Source of the DNA: Spongilla lacustris | Lineage: Eukaryota; Porifera; Demospongiae; Spongillida; Spongillidae | Reading direction: 5' to 3' | DNA: 64,000 nt | Assembly (NCBI GenBank): GCA_949361645.1 | Contig: OX442420.1 | Location: forward strand, 7,775,584 to 7,839,583 | In this document: positions 46,401-53,707 of the stretch, piece after piece | Numbering within the stretch: the stretch's first letter is position 1 | Layout of the letters: every line of letters starts with the position of its first letter | The notes under the pieces: model-generated | Seen by the model: the letters and a program-made list of their open reading frames with translations, nothing else | Told to the model about the DNA's origin: nothing | Databases searched by the model: none | Position numbers and translations under genes: made by a program

Positions 46401-49233
46401 GGACAATTTTAAGATGTCACCTGTACATATATTTGGTATTTACCTCTCTTAATTGTCATTGCCTGAATTTGTAATTGGATTGCAAATTTAATAAGAAGCT
46501 GAAAGTTGAGAGAGTAAGATGGGTACAGAACAGGTGTTGAAAATAAATAATTGGTGGGATTCTGTCCAAATGTGAATGGCTTTGAATTACATGTAACATG
46601 TACATGTATATACCATAGGCATGTACATTGTACTATGGTAACAATGCAGAAGGCAACAGAAGAATGTTACATTATTAGCACACTGGAGGAATTTGATGAA
46701 AGAAAAGTTGTAGGTCATGGAGCATATGGAGCAGTTTATGAAGTTAGGATGAATGGAACACCTTGCATTGCTAAGAAACTTCATGACATTTTGGTAGGCC
46801 AAAGAGGTAACGCTCAAGTTGGAAGGCGTGAAATTGAAGCTGTAAGGAGCAAATTCCAAGCAGAATGTAAACTCCTTAGTAAACTAAAGCATCCAAACAT
46901 TGTTCAGTTTTTGGGCATATATCATGATGGAGATGATGATGTGCTTGTAATGGAATACATGCCCATGGATCTAGCCAAGTGCTTGGATACTTGTACAGAA
47001 CAACAGTTCAACATTCCACTTCCAATAAAGCTGTCCATCCTTCAAGATGTGACCAATGGGCTGCTTCACCTTCATTCCCTAGCCCCACCCATCATCCATC
47101 GTGACCTCACTGCATCCAACATTCTCCTCACATCTGATATGAGAGCTAAGATAGCTGATCTTGGGGTGTCAAAAGTATTTGATCTGCGGCAAGTTCAAAC
47201 CATTCAGCAGACCAAAGCACCTGGCACTCCAGCCTACATGCCACCAGAAGCACTAATCCCAAAACCCCAGTATGATGTACAGTTAGACATATTTTCATTT
47301 GGAGTGTTATCAATCTACTTAGCCATCCAGAAATTTCCTGCCCCCCATGAAGTATTGCTGACTGAAAGTATTGTAAAATATAAAGAATTGCAGATATCTA
47401 AACGACAACATTGGATTGATAAAATGGGAGTGGACCATCCTCTATGTCCCATAGTGGTCCAATGTCTCCAAGACCTTCCAGGGGCCAGACCTACCATCAG
47501 GAAACTCTGGGAGGATATCAGCTCTCTGTGTACCAAACATAAAAAGTATTGGAACAATATTTTGGAGGTATACAATGTGATCAGTAATTTCATTCCGTCT
47601 TTCATTCTGCAATTGTACACTTTACCTGTATGTACAAATCAGGCACACGTGTAATGAGCAAGTGCATATGAATTTCCAATCACCTTTAGGAATAGAAATA
47701 ATCAAAGTAAATAACAGTTTTATTGTGGTAGTGCAATTGCCATAATAACAGTTTTTAGAATAATAATGATTTCTCACTAAATTAGCTTCACTCATGCATT
47801 TTTCATAAGTCAACTGCTAAACTAAGAGATCACCAAACAGCTTCATGTGAGCTGGCTGGTACATGTACATATATAGTTGTATACAAGGTACTGTAATAGT
47901 TCAATCAACATTTTTATCCTTTATTGGTGTGCAATACTTTTTAATTCACATCTGGAGTGCTTCTAAGTGTGGCCGGATGATTACTGAAGCCTACTGTAGT
48001 GCAGGTACGCTGTACATGTGATTGCAGCATTGCTTAGATAGCAGATAGATTTGAGCAAGCCTAGCCACACTACATTATTTAGACACTTTTGCTTTAAACA
48101 TTGCATGGCTTGAGATTTTCCAAGAGCTTACAATGTTGCCTACAAACCTGGTTGTACGTGTAAATGTGACCATATTAATTATTGCTTGTCGAAATGTACA
48201 TGTACCATAAGAATGGTTAAGGTTTGTCAGTTAATGTTGGTCTAACAATACAATATATATTTTCTTTCCCATGCATGTACAAACTGTAGCTAATAAAGGA
48301 AACCGAAGAGCTTAAGGCACAACGTAGGAAACCTGAAGTGGAGAATGTGTCAAAAACTCAACAGGTACATGCACATCTAATACAGAATGCGTTATTAATG
48401 AATACCTCTCACCCGTTTACGATTTAAAGATCACATGTAACATTTTTCACTGGTACATATAAATATTCAATTTCAATGATAATTGAAGATAAAGAGTATT
48501 TCAATCTAGTTATCCCTGTTGATAGTAATGTACAGGGCCATAGGGATGGAAATGGATTTTGGGGGTCTAGCATTTAAATAAATGAGGAGCCTCTCACCCC
48601 GGGCACTGGTGGGTCGTGGAGTACTGAGAGATCCTCATCAGATATGATTCCAGCTCATTTCTAAATTTGTCCATTCTCTGCAACACCTGTTGCTTTAATA
48701 TAAGGTTATAAAACTCCTAAAGGGTATAAGCATGTTTTAAAATTCAGTCTGATGAAAGTAAAAAAAAAAAAAAAAAACAGGTGTTGTTTCTTCATGCCAG
48801 TTTAAGAATATGCTTCAGCTCACTAATATTGTTTCGATCAAGCCACCCAAATACATATCTACATGTATTTCATTCAATGATTATTAATAGTATTATATGG
48901 TGTATGAAATCATTATTGAGGTTATACGTACATGTATGTTCATTTAATTTCAATGGTGCTAACATACATGTATATGATTTAGCTACATGTAATCACTTGA
49001 GCCATTGCCCACGTTACAATGTACTGTACATCTTCCCAAACAGCCAGTACAGAACGTGCCCACTCCCATGTCTCCCATGACAATGATGATGACCTCCCAG
49101 AACCAGCCATACTACACTACCAGGTCACATCCCCCTTGACCCAAACCTGACCTGTCCTTCATGCCGAAAGCAATTCAGGAAGGGGGAGATACAGCTGTAC
49201 AAACAACATGTGCAGATGTGCATGAGTGTGTGA
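15595..49233 (+). CDS. Gene B: kinase-coiled coil-UBAN-kinase-zinc finger protein (fusion model)
   Basis: The exons I support are 15595-16401, 17529-17687, 43651-43953, 44018-44194, 44345-44626, 45385-45417, 45479-45520, 45744-45776, 46496-46513, 46650-47567, 48290-48364 and 49044-49233. All have GT-AG ends and all but the last keep phase 0. Order: degenerate TKL-type kinase 1, long coil, UBAN (AEDFKSERDDR), short coil exons, canonical kinase 2, coil, CC-H-C finger. A 26-kb intron (17688-43650) contains three stacked transposons. Alternatively there are two genes, because kinase 2 has an in-frame ATGGTAACAATG just upstream of its acceptor at 46649. The finger exon appears frameshifted. The same order in gene C supports the arrangement; only a transcript could prove the fusion. 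Confidence 0.6.
16596..16932. repeat. Near-perfect hairpin palindrome in gene B intron 1
   Basis: The arms are about 165 bp with a 9-10-bp loop at 16761-16770, centred at about 16765. The inner ~75 bp of each arm pair almost perfectly. The outer parts (CTTATGGTACAAAACTA / its complement; CTCAAGTT) also match. Gene C has only a single decayed arm at about 54790-54855. Confidence 0.85.
17529..17687 (+). CDS. Gene B exon 2: coiled coil
   Basis: 53 codons, phase 0 at both ends, donor GTACGT. Heptad-rich and highly charged (KELENRKVVMSDQRVVELQR...). It is nearly identical to gene C exon 2 at 55785-55940 except for the last dozen codons. It links kinase 1 to the long coil. Confidence 0.75.
17688..17867. 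other. Left remainder of the host intron
   Basis: Matches the start of the gene C intron up to CAGATAATGTC (about 17812), with added TACATG repeats. It ends in a short (TA)n stretch that was the insertion target of E1. Confidence 0.6.
17868..18345 (+). repeat. E1 left terminal inverted repeat
   Basis: Pairs with 29045-29520. Shared landmarks are GAATCGCTATATCTTCCGAA, GGTTCAAACC, CTTCAAATTCGGTTTGTAGG and CGGAGATACAGCGGCGCAAA. The E0 and E2 ends share the inner landmarks but differ in the outer ~60 bp. Confidence 0.85.
18441..18524 (+). pseudogene. Degenerate 5' end of the E1 gene beside the left repeat
   Basis: ATGGCGCCGTCAACTGAAG... encodes a 27-residue ORF ending at TGA. It aligns with the start of the 893-codon gene (ATGGCGACAACTGACG...) and with the E2 copy (GCGGACG/GAGTTCGA...GTACGAATACGACGATCG). 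So the homology of the two ends extends past the repeat into the coding start. Confidence 0.6.
18560..20335. repeat. Satellite S1: 48-bp and 37-bp unit array
   Basis: About 40 units with core TCAAATCCATGGTCCCATTT followed by ACACCCTGTACTTG. The long form (48 bp) adds TGTCTGTTGTGGGG; the short form (37 bp) lacks it. A higher-order block is visible: 19215-19440 resembles 19812-20035, spaced about 597 bp. Open frames on both strands here are repeat translations. Confidence 0.9.
20525..22372. repeat. E1 internal palindrome, arms ~900 bp
   Basis: Pairs such as 20933-20943 with 21955-21965 and 21126-21240 with 21660-21775 give a centre near 21445. The outer limits are about 20525 and 22372. The centre contains ACCTGCCCTATCGGTACTG and its complement. 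Related sequence recurs singly in the E2 core (about 35320-35660). Its apparent ORFs have no other support. Confidence 0.8.
22373..24790. repeat. Satellite S2: ~71-bp dimeric unit array
   Basis: About 34 units. Each is a dimer of related ~35-bp halves: CTTAACGACACATACATAAG-GTGTACAGAGATGACT and CTTAACCACACAGACGTAAG-GTGTACAGGTGACC. Some units miss an internal ~24-bp piece (ACATACAGAGATG), giving mixed periods. Confidence 0.9.
24846..24905 (-). pseudogene. Relic of the E1 gene 3' end
   Basis: Nearly the same as 26251-26310, the stop-codon region of the 893-codon gene (GSALYTH...DHGS). One codon is changed to TGA between the finger His residues. It marks an older partial copy inside E1. Confidence 0.75.
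24914..25440 (+). pseudogene. Ser-rich open stretch with one in-frame stop
   Basis: In one frame it encodes a Ser/His/Pro-rich, SR-like segment (SRSPSQSSSSPHTSHHSTR). A single TAG at 25108-25110 interrupts it. It then continues in the same frame to about 25440 through a Pro/Gln/Trp-rich segment (QSPSQSWSQAPLPWTAG). No family recognised. It may be a decayed accessory gene of E1 or a captured exon. Confidence 0.35.
25606..25925. repeat. Short tandem array S3, ~100-bp unit, about three copies
   Basis: The unit contains CGACTTTTCTTCACGAGTGC, ACCAGAGCTACATGTACATG and a second half CGACTTTTAACTTCACGGGTGCACC. Each unit therefore is itself a degenerate dimer. Confidence 0.85.
25926..26267. other. 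E1 internal non-coding stretch
   Basis: AT-rich sequence between S3 and the stop of the E1 gene. Nothing specific seen; it could hold the 3' UTR of that gene. Confidence 0.4.
26268..28949 (-). CDS. E1 transposase-like protein with C-terminal C2H2 fingers
   Basis: 893 codons from ATG at 28949 (MATTDDELVVYHSADEFEW); the frame is open 12 codons further upstream, but this ATG matches the E2 and left-end copies. Residues ~1-115 are Asp/Gly/Ser-rich and acidic. Then comes a Cys cluster (CCKDGC), a helix-turn-helix-like stretch (FCAVIGTSYRTLKRWQQ), a Cys pair (SDLCDKCDQ, ~370), and a central domain with LQADNCVGQNKN (~525) and LPGHTKFRPDSYFG (~560). Two C2H2 fingers end the protein (CTVCGNKYG...; CFVCGNKYG...). 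The QADNCVGQNKN / GHTKF pair is what I know from the DUF7869-type family of repetitive invertebrate proteins, probably RNase H-fold; from memory, not searched. Uninterrupted, so possibly active. It lies beside the right inverted repeat. Confidence 0.75.
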   Translation of the reverse strand: MATTDDELVVYHSADEFEWYDNLDVDEEGGANGDGEYRSGDSDGIYSDVCEDGINDDGESDGDDGDGESDDGGSDDGGSDDGGSDSDKDCDGSDCDGDSGSDCDDDVSKGPGGVPARIARGQCRPRRMLNAYLTKGGCCKDGCLLKYGDLPKRRALTLSRLDKKTRKAVVYGMLAVTRNKSGSRNTFQYRLDWSSPVCRDAFCAVIGTSYRTLKRWQQQVCSDSDVEPHPHGNCGRAPHNALSREDKRMVVRFIENYAATNALPDPGRLQGTIRDYVLESGKTLKSVYAEYCKAMESLSKTTPAPQQPCPYKLTTRLKRQYTLLNVPPAPPTPPAACVVKYVSFIRLWRRYCFNIKIQPARSDLCDKCDQMLVTLRHSLSDEQRKTINDKYNQHLIKVKAFRDAYNANIEEAEKEWGSKGQKERDQILGHLESRALMAPFTSHAHLDMQMQYSFDYCQQVSLPYSSQQRGTFYFRTPRKVQVFGVCCEPLCRQVFFLIDEAEQAGKGAVVVVSLVHAFFHLHGLGERRVTLQADNCVGQNKNTTMMWYLAWRVITGQHNAIQLNFMLPGHTKFRPDSYFGLFKKYYRRQDHVDDMDDLADCVRHCGQNVTCVPQLYQNWQYYDWNTFLGQWFTPLAGLGRYHTFEFDREHPGVMKMKMLPSDTNPTEMSMLRAGVAIKDIQEAYQSQSMPPVINPSGLSLMRSLYLYERVREYVRDPKKRDKVCPKPPPNSEATSSYPCGNASSLPENDQPGPSTAFPHSPTCTVEGHESAEDTYSEVQDEANSCVSGRRKRRPRSELILAYQCTVCGNKYGSGSALSLHKKMTHKQPAVPGDEHSGATKVDSASVDVGSQDPSKRRCRKKSEIDRPFSCFVCGNKYGSSSALYTHKKKDHGS
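29045..29520 (-). repeat. E1 right terminal inverted repeat
   Basis: Complement of 17868-18345. It lies ~95 bp upstream of the E1 gene start and so probably carries its promoter. Confidence 0.85.
29548..30363. mobile_element. E0: 816-bp palindromic short derivative
   Basis: Ends GGGACAGTATCCGCGAAA (29548) and its complement ...GATACTGTCCC (30363). Two ~390-bp arms meet near 29955, where GATTCGCGCCAATGAT and its complement lie on the two sides. It has no ORF. The inner arm sequence is related to the E1 and E2 ends. ATAT flanks both ends. It sits only 27 bp after E1. Confidence 0.85.
30913..31158 (+). pseudogene. Truncated 5' end of E1-type gene in E2 left arm
   Basis: 81-codon ORF starting MVTYNTSERELVEFHRIS. 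DNA and protein align with the start of the 893-codon E1 protein (GAGCTCGTCG, GCGGA(C/T)GAGTTCGAA, then an acidic DEDGE stretch). It then runs into repeat sequence. It could encode a short N-terminal peptide or be dead. The mirrored right-arm copy begins at 40541 on the minus strand and has a TGA after ...EFH. Confidence 0.6.
31091..35280. repeat. Two ~2.1-kb tandem repeats of E2 left arm
   Basis: Landmarks recur about 2.07-2.19 kb apart: GAGCCCCTAAATTACC-type start (31101/33286), GAGTCAGCAGCCCC (31921/34110) and ACCTGTCCTTCACTGAA (32958/35024). C-rich runs lie near 31667-31680, 32310-32338, 33849-33872 and 34566-34590. Confidence 0.8.
35281..36740. other. E2 central spacer
   Basis: The left part (35300-35700) resembles the centre of the E1 palindrome: GGGTTACACTGGTA, GTGTAGGGTCTGCTAACTTC-like text, and TATATAAACCAAC. 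The right part is diverged arm-type sequence with a poly-G near 36381-36398. No gene supported. Confidence 0.55.
36741..41038. repeat. E2 right arm
   Basis: Reverse complement of the left arm. Examples: 38488-38562 with 33055-33130, and 36740-36790 with 34856-34905. It also contains two tandem ~2.0-kb units and a poly-G at 39767-39787. Confidence 0.8.
41039..41750. other. Right remainder of the host intron, first part
   Basis: The stretch around 41282-41375 (CCATGGCTCCATAATAAGCAGAGTCCCACA) matches gene C at 56148-56225, so host intron sequence resumes here. No gene is seen. Confidence 0.55.
41900..42830 (-). pseudogene. Decayed Ty3/gypsy-type integrase remnant
   Basis: On the minus strand, in shifting frames, there are landmarks of an LTR-retrotransposon integrase: a D-x-G-x-x-F-like segment (HTDKGKNFDSG), then EICQLLGIKK, then a DRFN...DLKLPPLFMAI-like segment, then a C-terminal QGPYRVVKV-like piece. 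Many stops and frameshifts separate them. No LTRs or reverse transcriptase seen. This stretch is absent from the gene C intron. Confidence 0.5.
42831..43650. other. Right remainder of the host intron, second part
   Basis: No gene is supported up to about 43500, though part may belong to the retroelement. From about 43500 (TTTACACCCCTCCTTT...TATAACCTGTACATGTATGTGAG) the sequence matches the end of the gene C intron (56690-56780). Confidence 0.5.
43651..44194 (+). CDS. Gene B exons 3 and 4: long coiled coil
   Basis: Exon 3 (43651-43953, 101 codons) and exon 4 (44018-44194, 59 codons) are separated by a 64-bp intron (GTGTAG...TTCAAG), all phase 0. Exon 3 is highly charged heptad sequence with a Ser-rich break (SPRKSSSSTHED). 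Exon 4 ends in LLQKLKVAEERMMAMEESY..., the coil that leads into the UBAN motif, as in NEMO and optineurin. The gene C equivalents are 56783-57052 and 57108-57266, lacking 11 and 6 codons. Confidence 0.75.
44345..44626 (+). CDS. Gene B exon 5: UBAN ubiquitin-binding motif
   Basis: 94 codons. It starts RDIFAEDFKSERDDRIRVAG, a good match to the UBAN pattern (DI-x-x-x-DF-x-x-ER-x-x-R) that contacts linear ubiquitin in NEMO, optineurin and ABINs. A coil follows (SEMSAKLSSAIKEIDHLS...) and ends KQVEAYKQQLEK at the GTACAT donor. Key Asp-Phe, Glu-Arg and Arg positions are all kept, so binding is plausible. Confidence 0.75.
45385..45776 (+). CDS. Gene B small coil exons
   Basis: Three short in-frame exons with good splice sites: 45385-45417 (NNVQMQAFRQQ), 45479-45520 (LHQMSMLKEQAEKK) and 45744-45776 (LNEVMRGSDTK). 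Each is a multiple of three and phase 0. I found no counterparts in gene C, which lacks about 1.3 kb here. Confidence 0.5.
46496..46513 (+). CDS. Candidate 18-bp microexon before kinase 2
   Basis: AAG|AAGCTGAAAGTTGAGAGA|GTAAGA encodes KLKVER, phase 0. The gene C counterpart is 59023-59040 (KLGVER) with AG and GT kept. Conservation of both sites supports splicing into the kinase 2 exon, but so short an exon could be chance. Confidence 0.35.
46650..47567 (+). CDS. Gene B kinase domain 2 (TKL-type, canonical)
   Basis: 306 codons, phase 0. Motifs in order: glycine loop GHGAYGAVYEV, Lys in CIAKKL, alpha-C Glu in FQAECKLL, KLKHPNIVQFLG, hinge LVMEYMP, catalytic loop IIHRDLTASNILLT, ADLG in place of DFG, activation segment end GTPAYMPPEAL, and DIFSFGVL. 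All residues needed for phosphotransfer are present; DLG is tolerated in several kinases. It differs from gene C kinase 2 at only a handful of residues. Alternative start: ATG at 46635 (MVTMQKATEE...) in the same frame, if kinase 2 is its own gene. Confidence 0.85.
48290..48364 (+). CDS. Gene B coil exon after kinase 2
   Basis: 25 codons, LIKETEELKAQRRKPEVENV..., phase 0, donor GTACAT. The gene C counterpart (60886-60960) has the same length. The Leu-to-Pro change (RRKP for RRKL) would weaken the coil in B. Confidence 0.65.
49044..49233 (+). pseudogene. Gene B zinc-finger exon, apparently frameshifted
   Basis: Acceptor CAAACAG. In phase 0 it reads PVQNVPTPMSPMTMMMTSQN... and meets TGA at the CCCCCTTGACC run. 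The finger (CPSCRKQFRKGEIQLYKQH...C) is intact but one frame over. Gene C has one C fewer relative to frame and lacks the 9-bp AGGTCACAT, so its finger is in frame. Unless an unseen splice choice restores frame, gene B has lost its finger. Confidence 0.6.
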
Positions 49234-52135
49234 TTTTTTTGGATTAATGTGTATAGAAAGTAACTTTTTCAAAATGAACCCTCCTTAGTATACGTTATGA
49301 TTTATTACACCAATACAGGCTAGCTGTGTGGATTGCCAATGCTGAGGTCTCTTTGCCTGTAACCTTTTGCATCATGCAGCTACATGGTTTGGTCATGTTG
49401 AGGTACACAATTTCCCATTTTATATATATTTTGTATTTACTGACCAAAGGACCTCTATCAGCTGTGTCAGAATATACAGTTTACAATTATATAATTATAT
49501 TATATGACTGTATCATTGTATAATATTTTTAAAGAATAAAATTGAGGATGTAGGATTTCTATGGAAACAAGAGATTACGGAGATTATACAATTATGAATT
49601 TATGACACACCCCGGTAAGTTCTAACCTGTTTGCTGTATATACATGTAGCTAGTTCCTTTTTGTAATCGCTAACATTAGGCTTAAATATATAATGAAATA
49701 ACCTCCCGCTAAACCAATTGAATTTTAGCATAAGGAGGAGGAGGATGGTTTCTGGATTCAAGTGTGGGAACGAGTTTGCATTATTTTCAGCTGCTCTCTT
49801 AGCCTTCTAAAGCTTATACAGTTTTACTACATTTTAATGTTGTAGGTGTTCACTTGTTCTATCCAAAGACGCTTTAATAGGATGTACACATACATGTTAC
49901 ATGTACTAAATGAGGCCACCTTTTGGTAATTGTATCACGAAAATTCAAATTCTACTTTGCAAGTTCCCCACTCATAGTACTAGTATAAATATTCTTATTT
50001 GTTTCCTTCAAGTATGACCAACTAATGCATGTAGTACTACTATGATGGCAGTGATACTGCTGTCTTTTATCATATCATGGTGGCAATTAATACGGATGAT
50101 CTGTTCAGAGTACTATAGCAAATCTTGTAAAGGTCTAAACGGAAATAGTGTGATAAATGTAAGGACAAATCCTTTATACCTACAAACTTTGTCAGTTTCT
50201 TCAAAATGTTTCTTGGCGATAGTCAACATCATTGAGGTCTATCCAGTAAACCATGCATGCCTTCAGGAGAACAGCAAATATACATGTATTATCTACAGGT
50301 ACAAAGCATGTGGTTGAGGATGGAGCACAGCTTGACATTGCAGTTGCTAATTATATATGACAGACTGATATGGGACCACGTTCCCAGCTGAATTTAAAAT
50401 AAATAAATACAATTACACGATAATACAGCTACATGTACATGTGTACATGTACCAAATTTCAAAACATACATCCTACTTGTAGAGCTGCAATAGTAGTATG
50501 TACCATTCAGTTTTATTGCACAATTTTTTTATCAGTAGTGTAGAGGAGTATTTCACTGGTATAGACATCAAAGTCGTTTGGACCTAGCCATGCCCAAATG
50601 ATGGATGTTAAATCAGTGGTGAGTAAAATATTACTGGGTCCCATGTAAGTTACATGTACATGTAATATGATCTGGACAGCTTTGATTTTTCTACATGTAG
50701 TTGCTTATAATTACATTGCTTAGGAATTTTGATAAGTCATAGATGACTCATTCTTATACACTTAAACAAATCTCATGTCCTAGGTTTTAGGCCGTAGCAT
50801 TATAGCTATCCATTAACTTAATTGACTATATGGGTGTTATACATTAGAATTTCAAAAAGGACAGTTTGATTATGAAAATTGTTTTTAGCAGCATCACCAA
50901 ATGAAAACCAATAGTATGAGCTTGTCCCACGCACATACTCAGGAGCACAAAAATATTGTACTCATCCTACACTTCAGATCACATACTCCTACATGTAACT
51001 GACCTAGTAATGGCCAGGGGTACAATCACATATATCCTCAGTCTATGCTGAATATTATTGTACCTTTTGTCACAATTTCCTGCTGACAATGTTTACTGGT
51101 ACCACATGTGCATGCACCAATACATGCATACCAAAATTGCTTCTACATTTACCTTCCTAAATGTAGTCTTATTACATATCTACATTTAGCAGTTTTTTGA
51201 AGAAAAAAAAAAGTAATAATTAGTAATGGGGAAAAAAATTGTTATCCTTTTTTATTGCTTACTCAGTTATTACACAATTCAGTGATACTTAGAAATCCTA
51301 CCCCCTCCCCAATTACATTGATGTTGAATTTTGTATCTTCTTATATACATGTACATGTACAGTTGGCAGTTAATGTGAATCATTTGCTTGTCATTGGTGG
51401 TCAAGGTGATATTACAATTATAATTATAATTATATATACATGTACATGTATACACCAGATCCCTTGCACTGATTAGCATATGTGTTATTGAAGACCCATA
51501 TATATTTACCATTTTTGACCAATTTAAACTGTGATGACTGCACCTATGCAACTGCCTTGAAAGATCAGTTCGACATTTTTTGTCCAAAAAAAGAGTGCAA
51601 AGTTGTACCAACAAGGTATCTGCTTCCTTCTCCTTTGAAAGCAAATGGAGTTGTTTGCAGTGCGTGAAATTGTTTGTGGGATATCTAGTCTAGTCATCCT
51701 AGTCATGATCATACTTTGCCATCCTGAGCATAATACACATCCTATCATTTTTCTTCCATGCAGCCTAAAGTCTTGAAGATGATCGAGGGGACTCAAGGGA
51801 GATATATGTTATGAGCCATATTACCAATACCACTCAGCGCTGATGCAAATGATCCTCCAAGCATGTTATGAAAGAGCCTTTATTAGCTTTAATTAACCAT
51901 TTGTCACACCCTTTGGCTCTTTTAATATATGGCCACTACCATAGGCCTTCTTGGCTTCTGACCACACACCCTCTTAGCCATGTGTACAACATTAACCCCA
52001 CAAATTCTCACTTAACTACTGGCCATACATGGTCCACTTTTCGCCATTGACCACACCCAGAGGCTGTTGTGAAGTGGATAGGATGGAGAGGGGAAAACCC
52101 AATTACGTATGCAAGAAACTAAAACAGTATTACCT

Positions 52136-52227
<92 letters not shown>

Positions 52228-52640
52228 CAATGTAGGAAGGAGTATCACACCCCCTGGTCATGGTGCCACTATAAATAAGTGCCACATCATAAACTAGTGT
52301 GGGTGTGGGTGGTGTGGTTTTATATTTATATTTTTATTTTTTTAATTATTTTTTTTGCGTGTTTTAAACAAACAACCAGTACATGCACATTGTTGAAAAT
52401 CTATGCAAAGTCTTAAGAACACTGACTGATTTAGTCTCTATGCTGGCTAATTTAATTGCATGATTGCATAATTGCTAAACCACACCCATGGGCAGTACCT
52501 CTTAACCATTGGCCACATCTATTAATTGGCCAACTTGGCAGAAGAGTCTATTAACCCCGTAACGTCTCACTTATTACTGGCTATACCAATGGCCACATCA
52601 ATGGGCCCTCTTAGCTAACATATGAACACAAAAGTATAAC
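49234..52640. other. Gene B 3' flank
   Basis: Collinear with the gene C 3' flank (61789-63780) but longer. About 49630-50030 is missing from the C flank; a related piece is found instead inside gene C at 58500-58850. About 50866-51857 is also B-specific: in C the flanking AAAAAGGACAG joins directly to TCCAAGCATG. I recognise no gene in the insert. Confidence 0.55.
52139..52224. repeat. (GT)43 microsatellite
   Basis: A pure alternating GT run of about 86 bp. The paralogous site at 63215-63262 is shorter and interrupted. Confidence 0.95.
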
Positions 52641-52674
52641 ACTGTACCTCTTCCGTCCATTTTCTGTATTTCAG

Positions 52675-52962
52675 TTAATGATGTGCTTGGATGCTTATAC
52701 GGCAATATTCCACTTCCAATAAAGCTGTCCATCCTTCAAGATGTGACCAATGGGCTGCTTCACCTTCATTCCCTAGCCCCACCCATCATCCATCGTGACC
52801 TCACTGCATCCAACATTCTCCTCACATCTGATATGAGAGCTAAGATAGCTGATCTTGGGGTGTCAAAAGTATATTTGATCAGCTCAGACCATTCAGCAGA
52901 CCATGCAGGCCAAAGCACCTGGCATGGCACTCCAACACTGTATCCTTCTGTCACCTGCACTG
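52675..52962 (+). pseudogene. R2: truncated kinase-2 exon copy
   Basis: After a splice-acceptor-like TATTTCAG the sequence encodes NIPLPIKLSILQDVTNGLLH and continues through IIHRDLTASNILLT and ADLGVSKV in frame. It then breaks at ...GTATATTTGATCAGC (frame lost) and ends within the CCAAAGCACCTGGCA-TGGCACTCC region. No N-lobe. Non-functional as a kinase. Confidence 0.8.
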
Positions 52963-53707
52963 TGTAACAATATGACTTACATGTACATGTAATTCAGAAT
53001 CACTGAGCAGCCTAAACTCATCACTGAATATACCCGTACTATCTCTTCTCACAAAAGAAACTGAAATACAGAAAATGGACTGAAAAGGTACGTAACAGTT
53101 TAAATTCCTCAAGCTCCGCAGGCAAGCCACCTACATTGCAAATACAGAAAAGTGCATGTCACACAAAATTGTCCAAAAGGGCCCACGTTTCCTCAGAAAA
53201 CAGTGCCCTGTTGACAATTTGGAGTGACATGTACATGTACCTATCCGTTTTTTGCACCTATAGTGCTGAAAAGCTTGCCATGCTATGCTTGAATAAGGCT
53301 GAATTGTTGCCCAGCTTCTGTGGTTTGGACAGGCTTTAGTGGATAGGATACGAAGAGGTTGAAGACGGTCTGCCACTGAATTATCAGTCCTTCCTAGATA
53401 GGCCTTCTCCACAGTTGAACTAGGGTACATGTACATACGTTGTATATACATAAATGTTGTGGTATGATAATTATAACTAGCGCTTAACTGCTGTTCTGAA
53501 GCCTAGCCATTGTGGCCGTTTTCTATCGATCAAACGTGGCAGAGTATTGTATCTACATGTAATCTGATCATACCACTTTACGTAACAAAATTATGCGACA
53601 TAACTTTACGTAACGGCTTTGAATGGTACGCGGTGCTTACCCGTGTAAACAAAAACAACCATGACGTCTGAAAGAGGCGCGGCCATAGTACAAGTACACT
53701 GTATGCC
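52963..53707. other. Gene C 5' flank
   Basis: Aligns with 13960-15594 of gene B once the 1,012-bp hAT-like element is removed. The conserved segment GCGGTGCTTACCCGTGTAAA just before the start codon is the likely promoter/5' UTR of both genes. Confidence 0.5.

Noticed and set aside
52675..52962. R2 as a working kinase
   Set aside because: No N-lobe, no glycine loop or Lys, and the frame breaks after ADLG.
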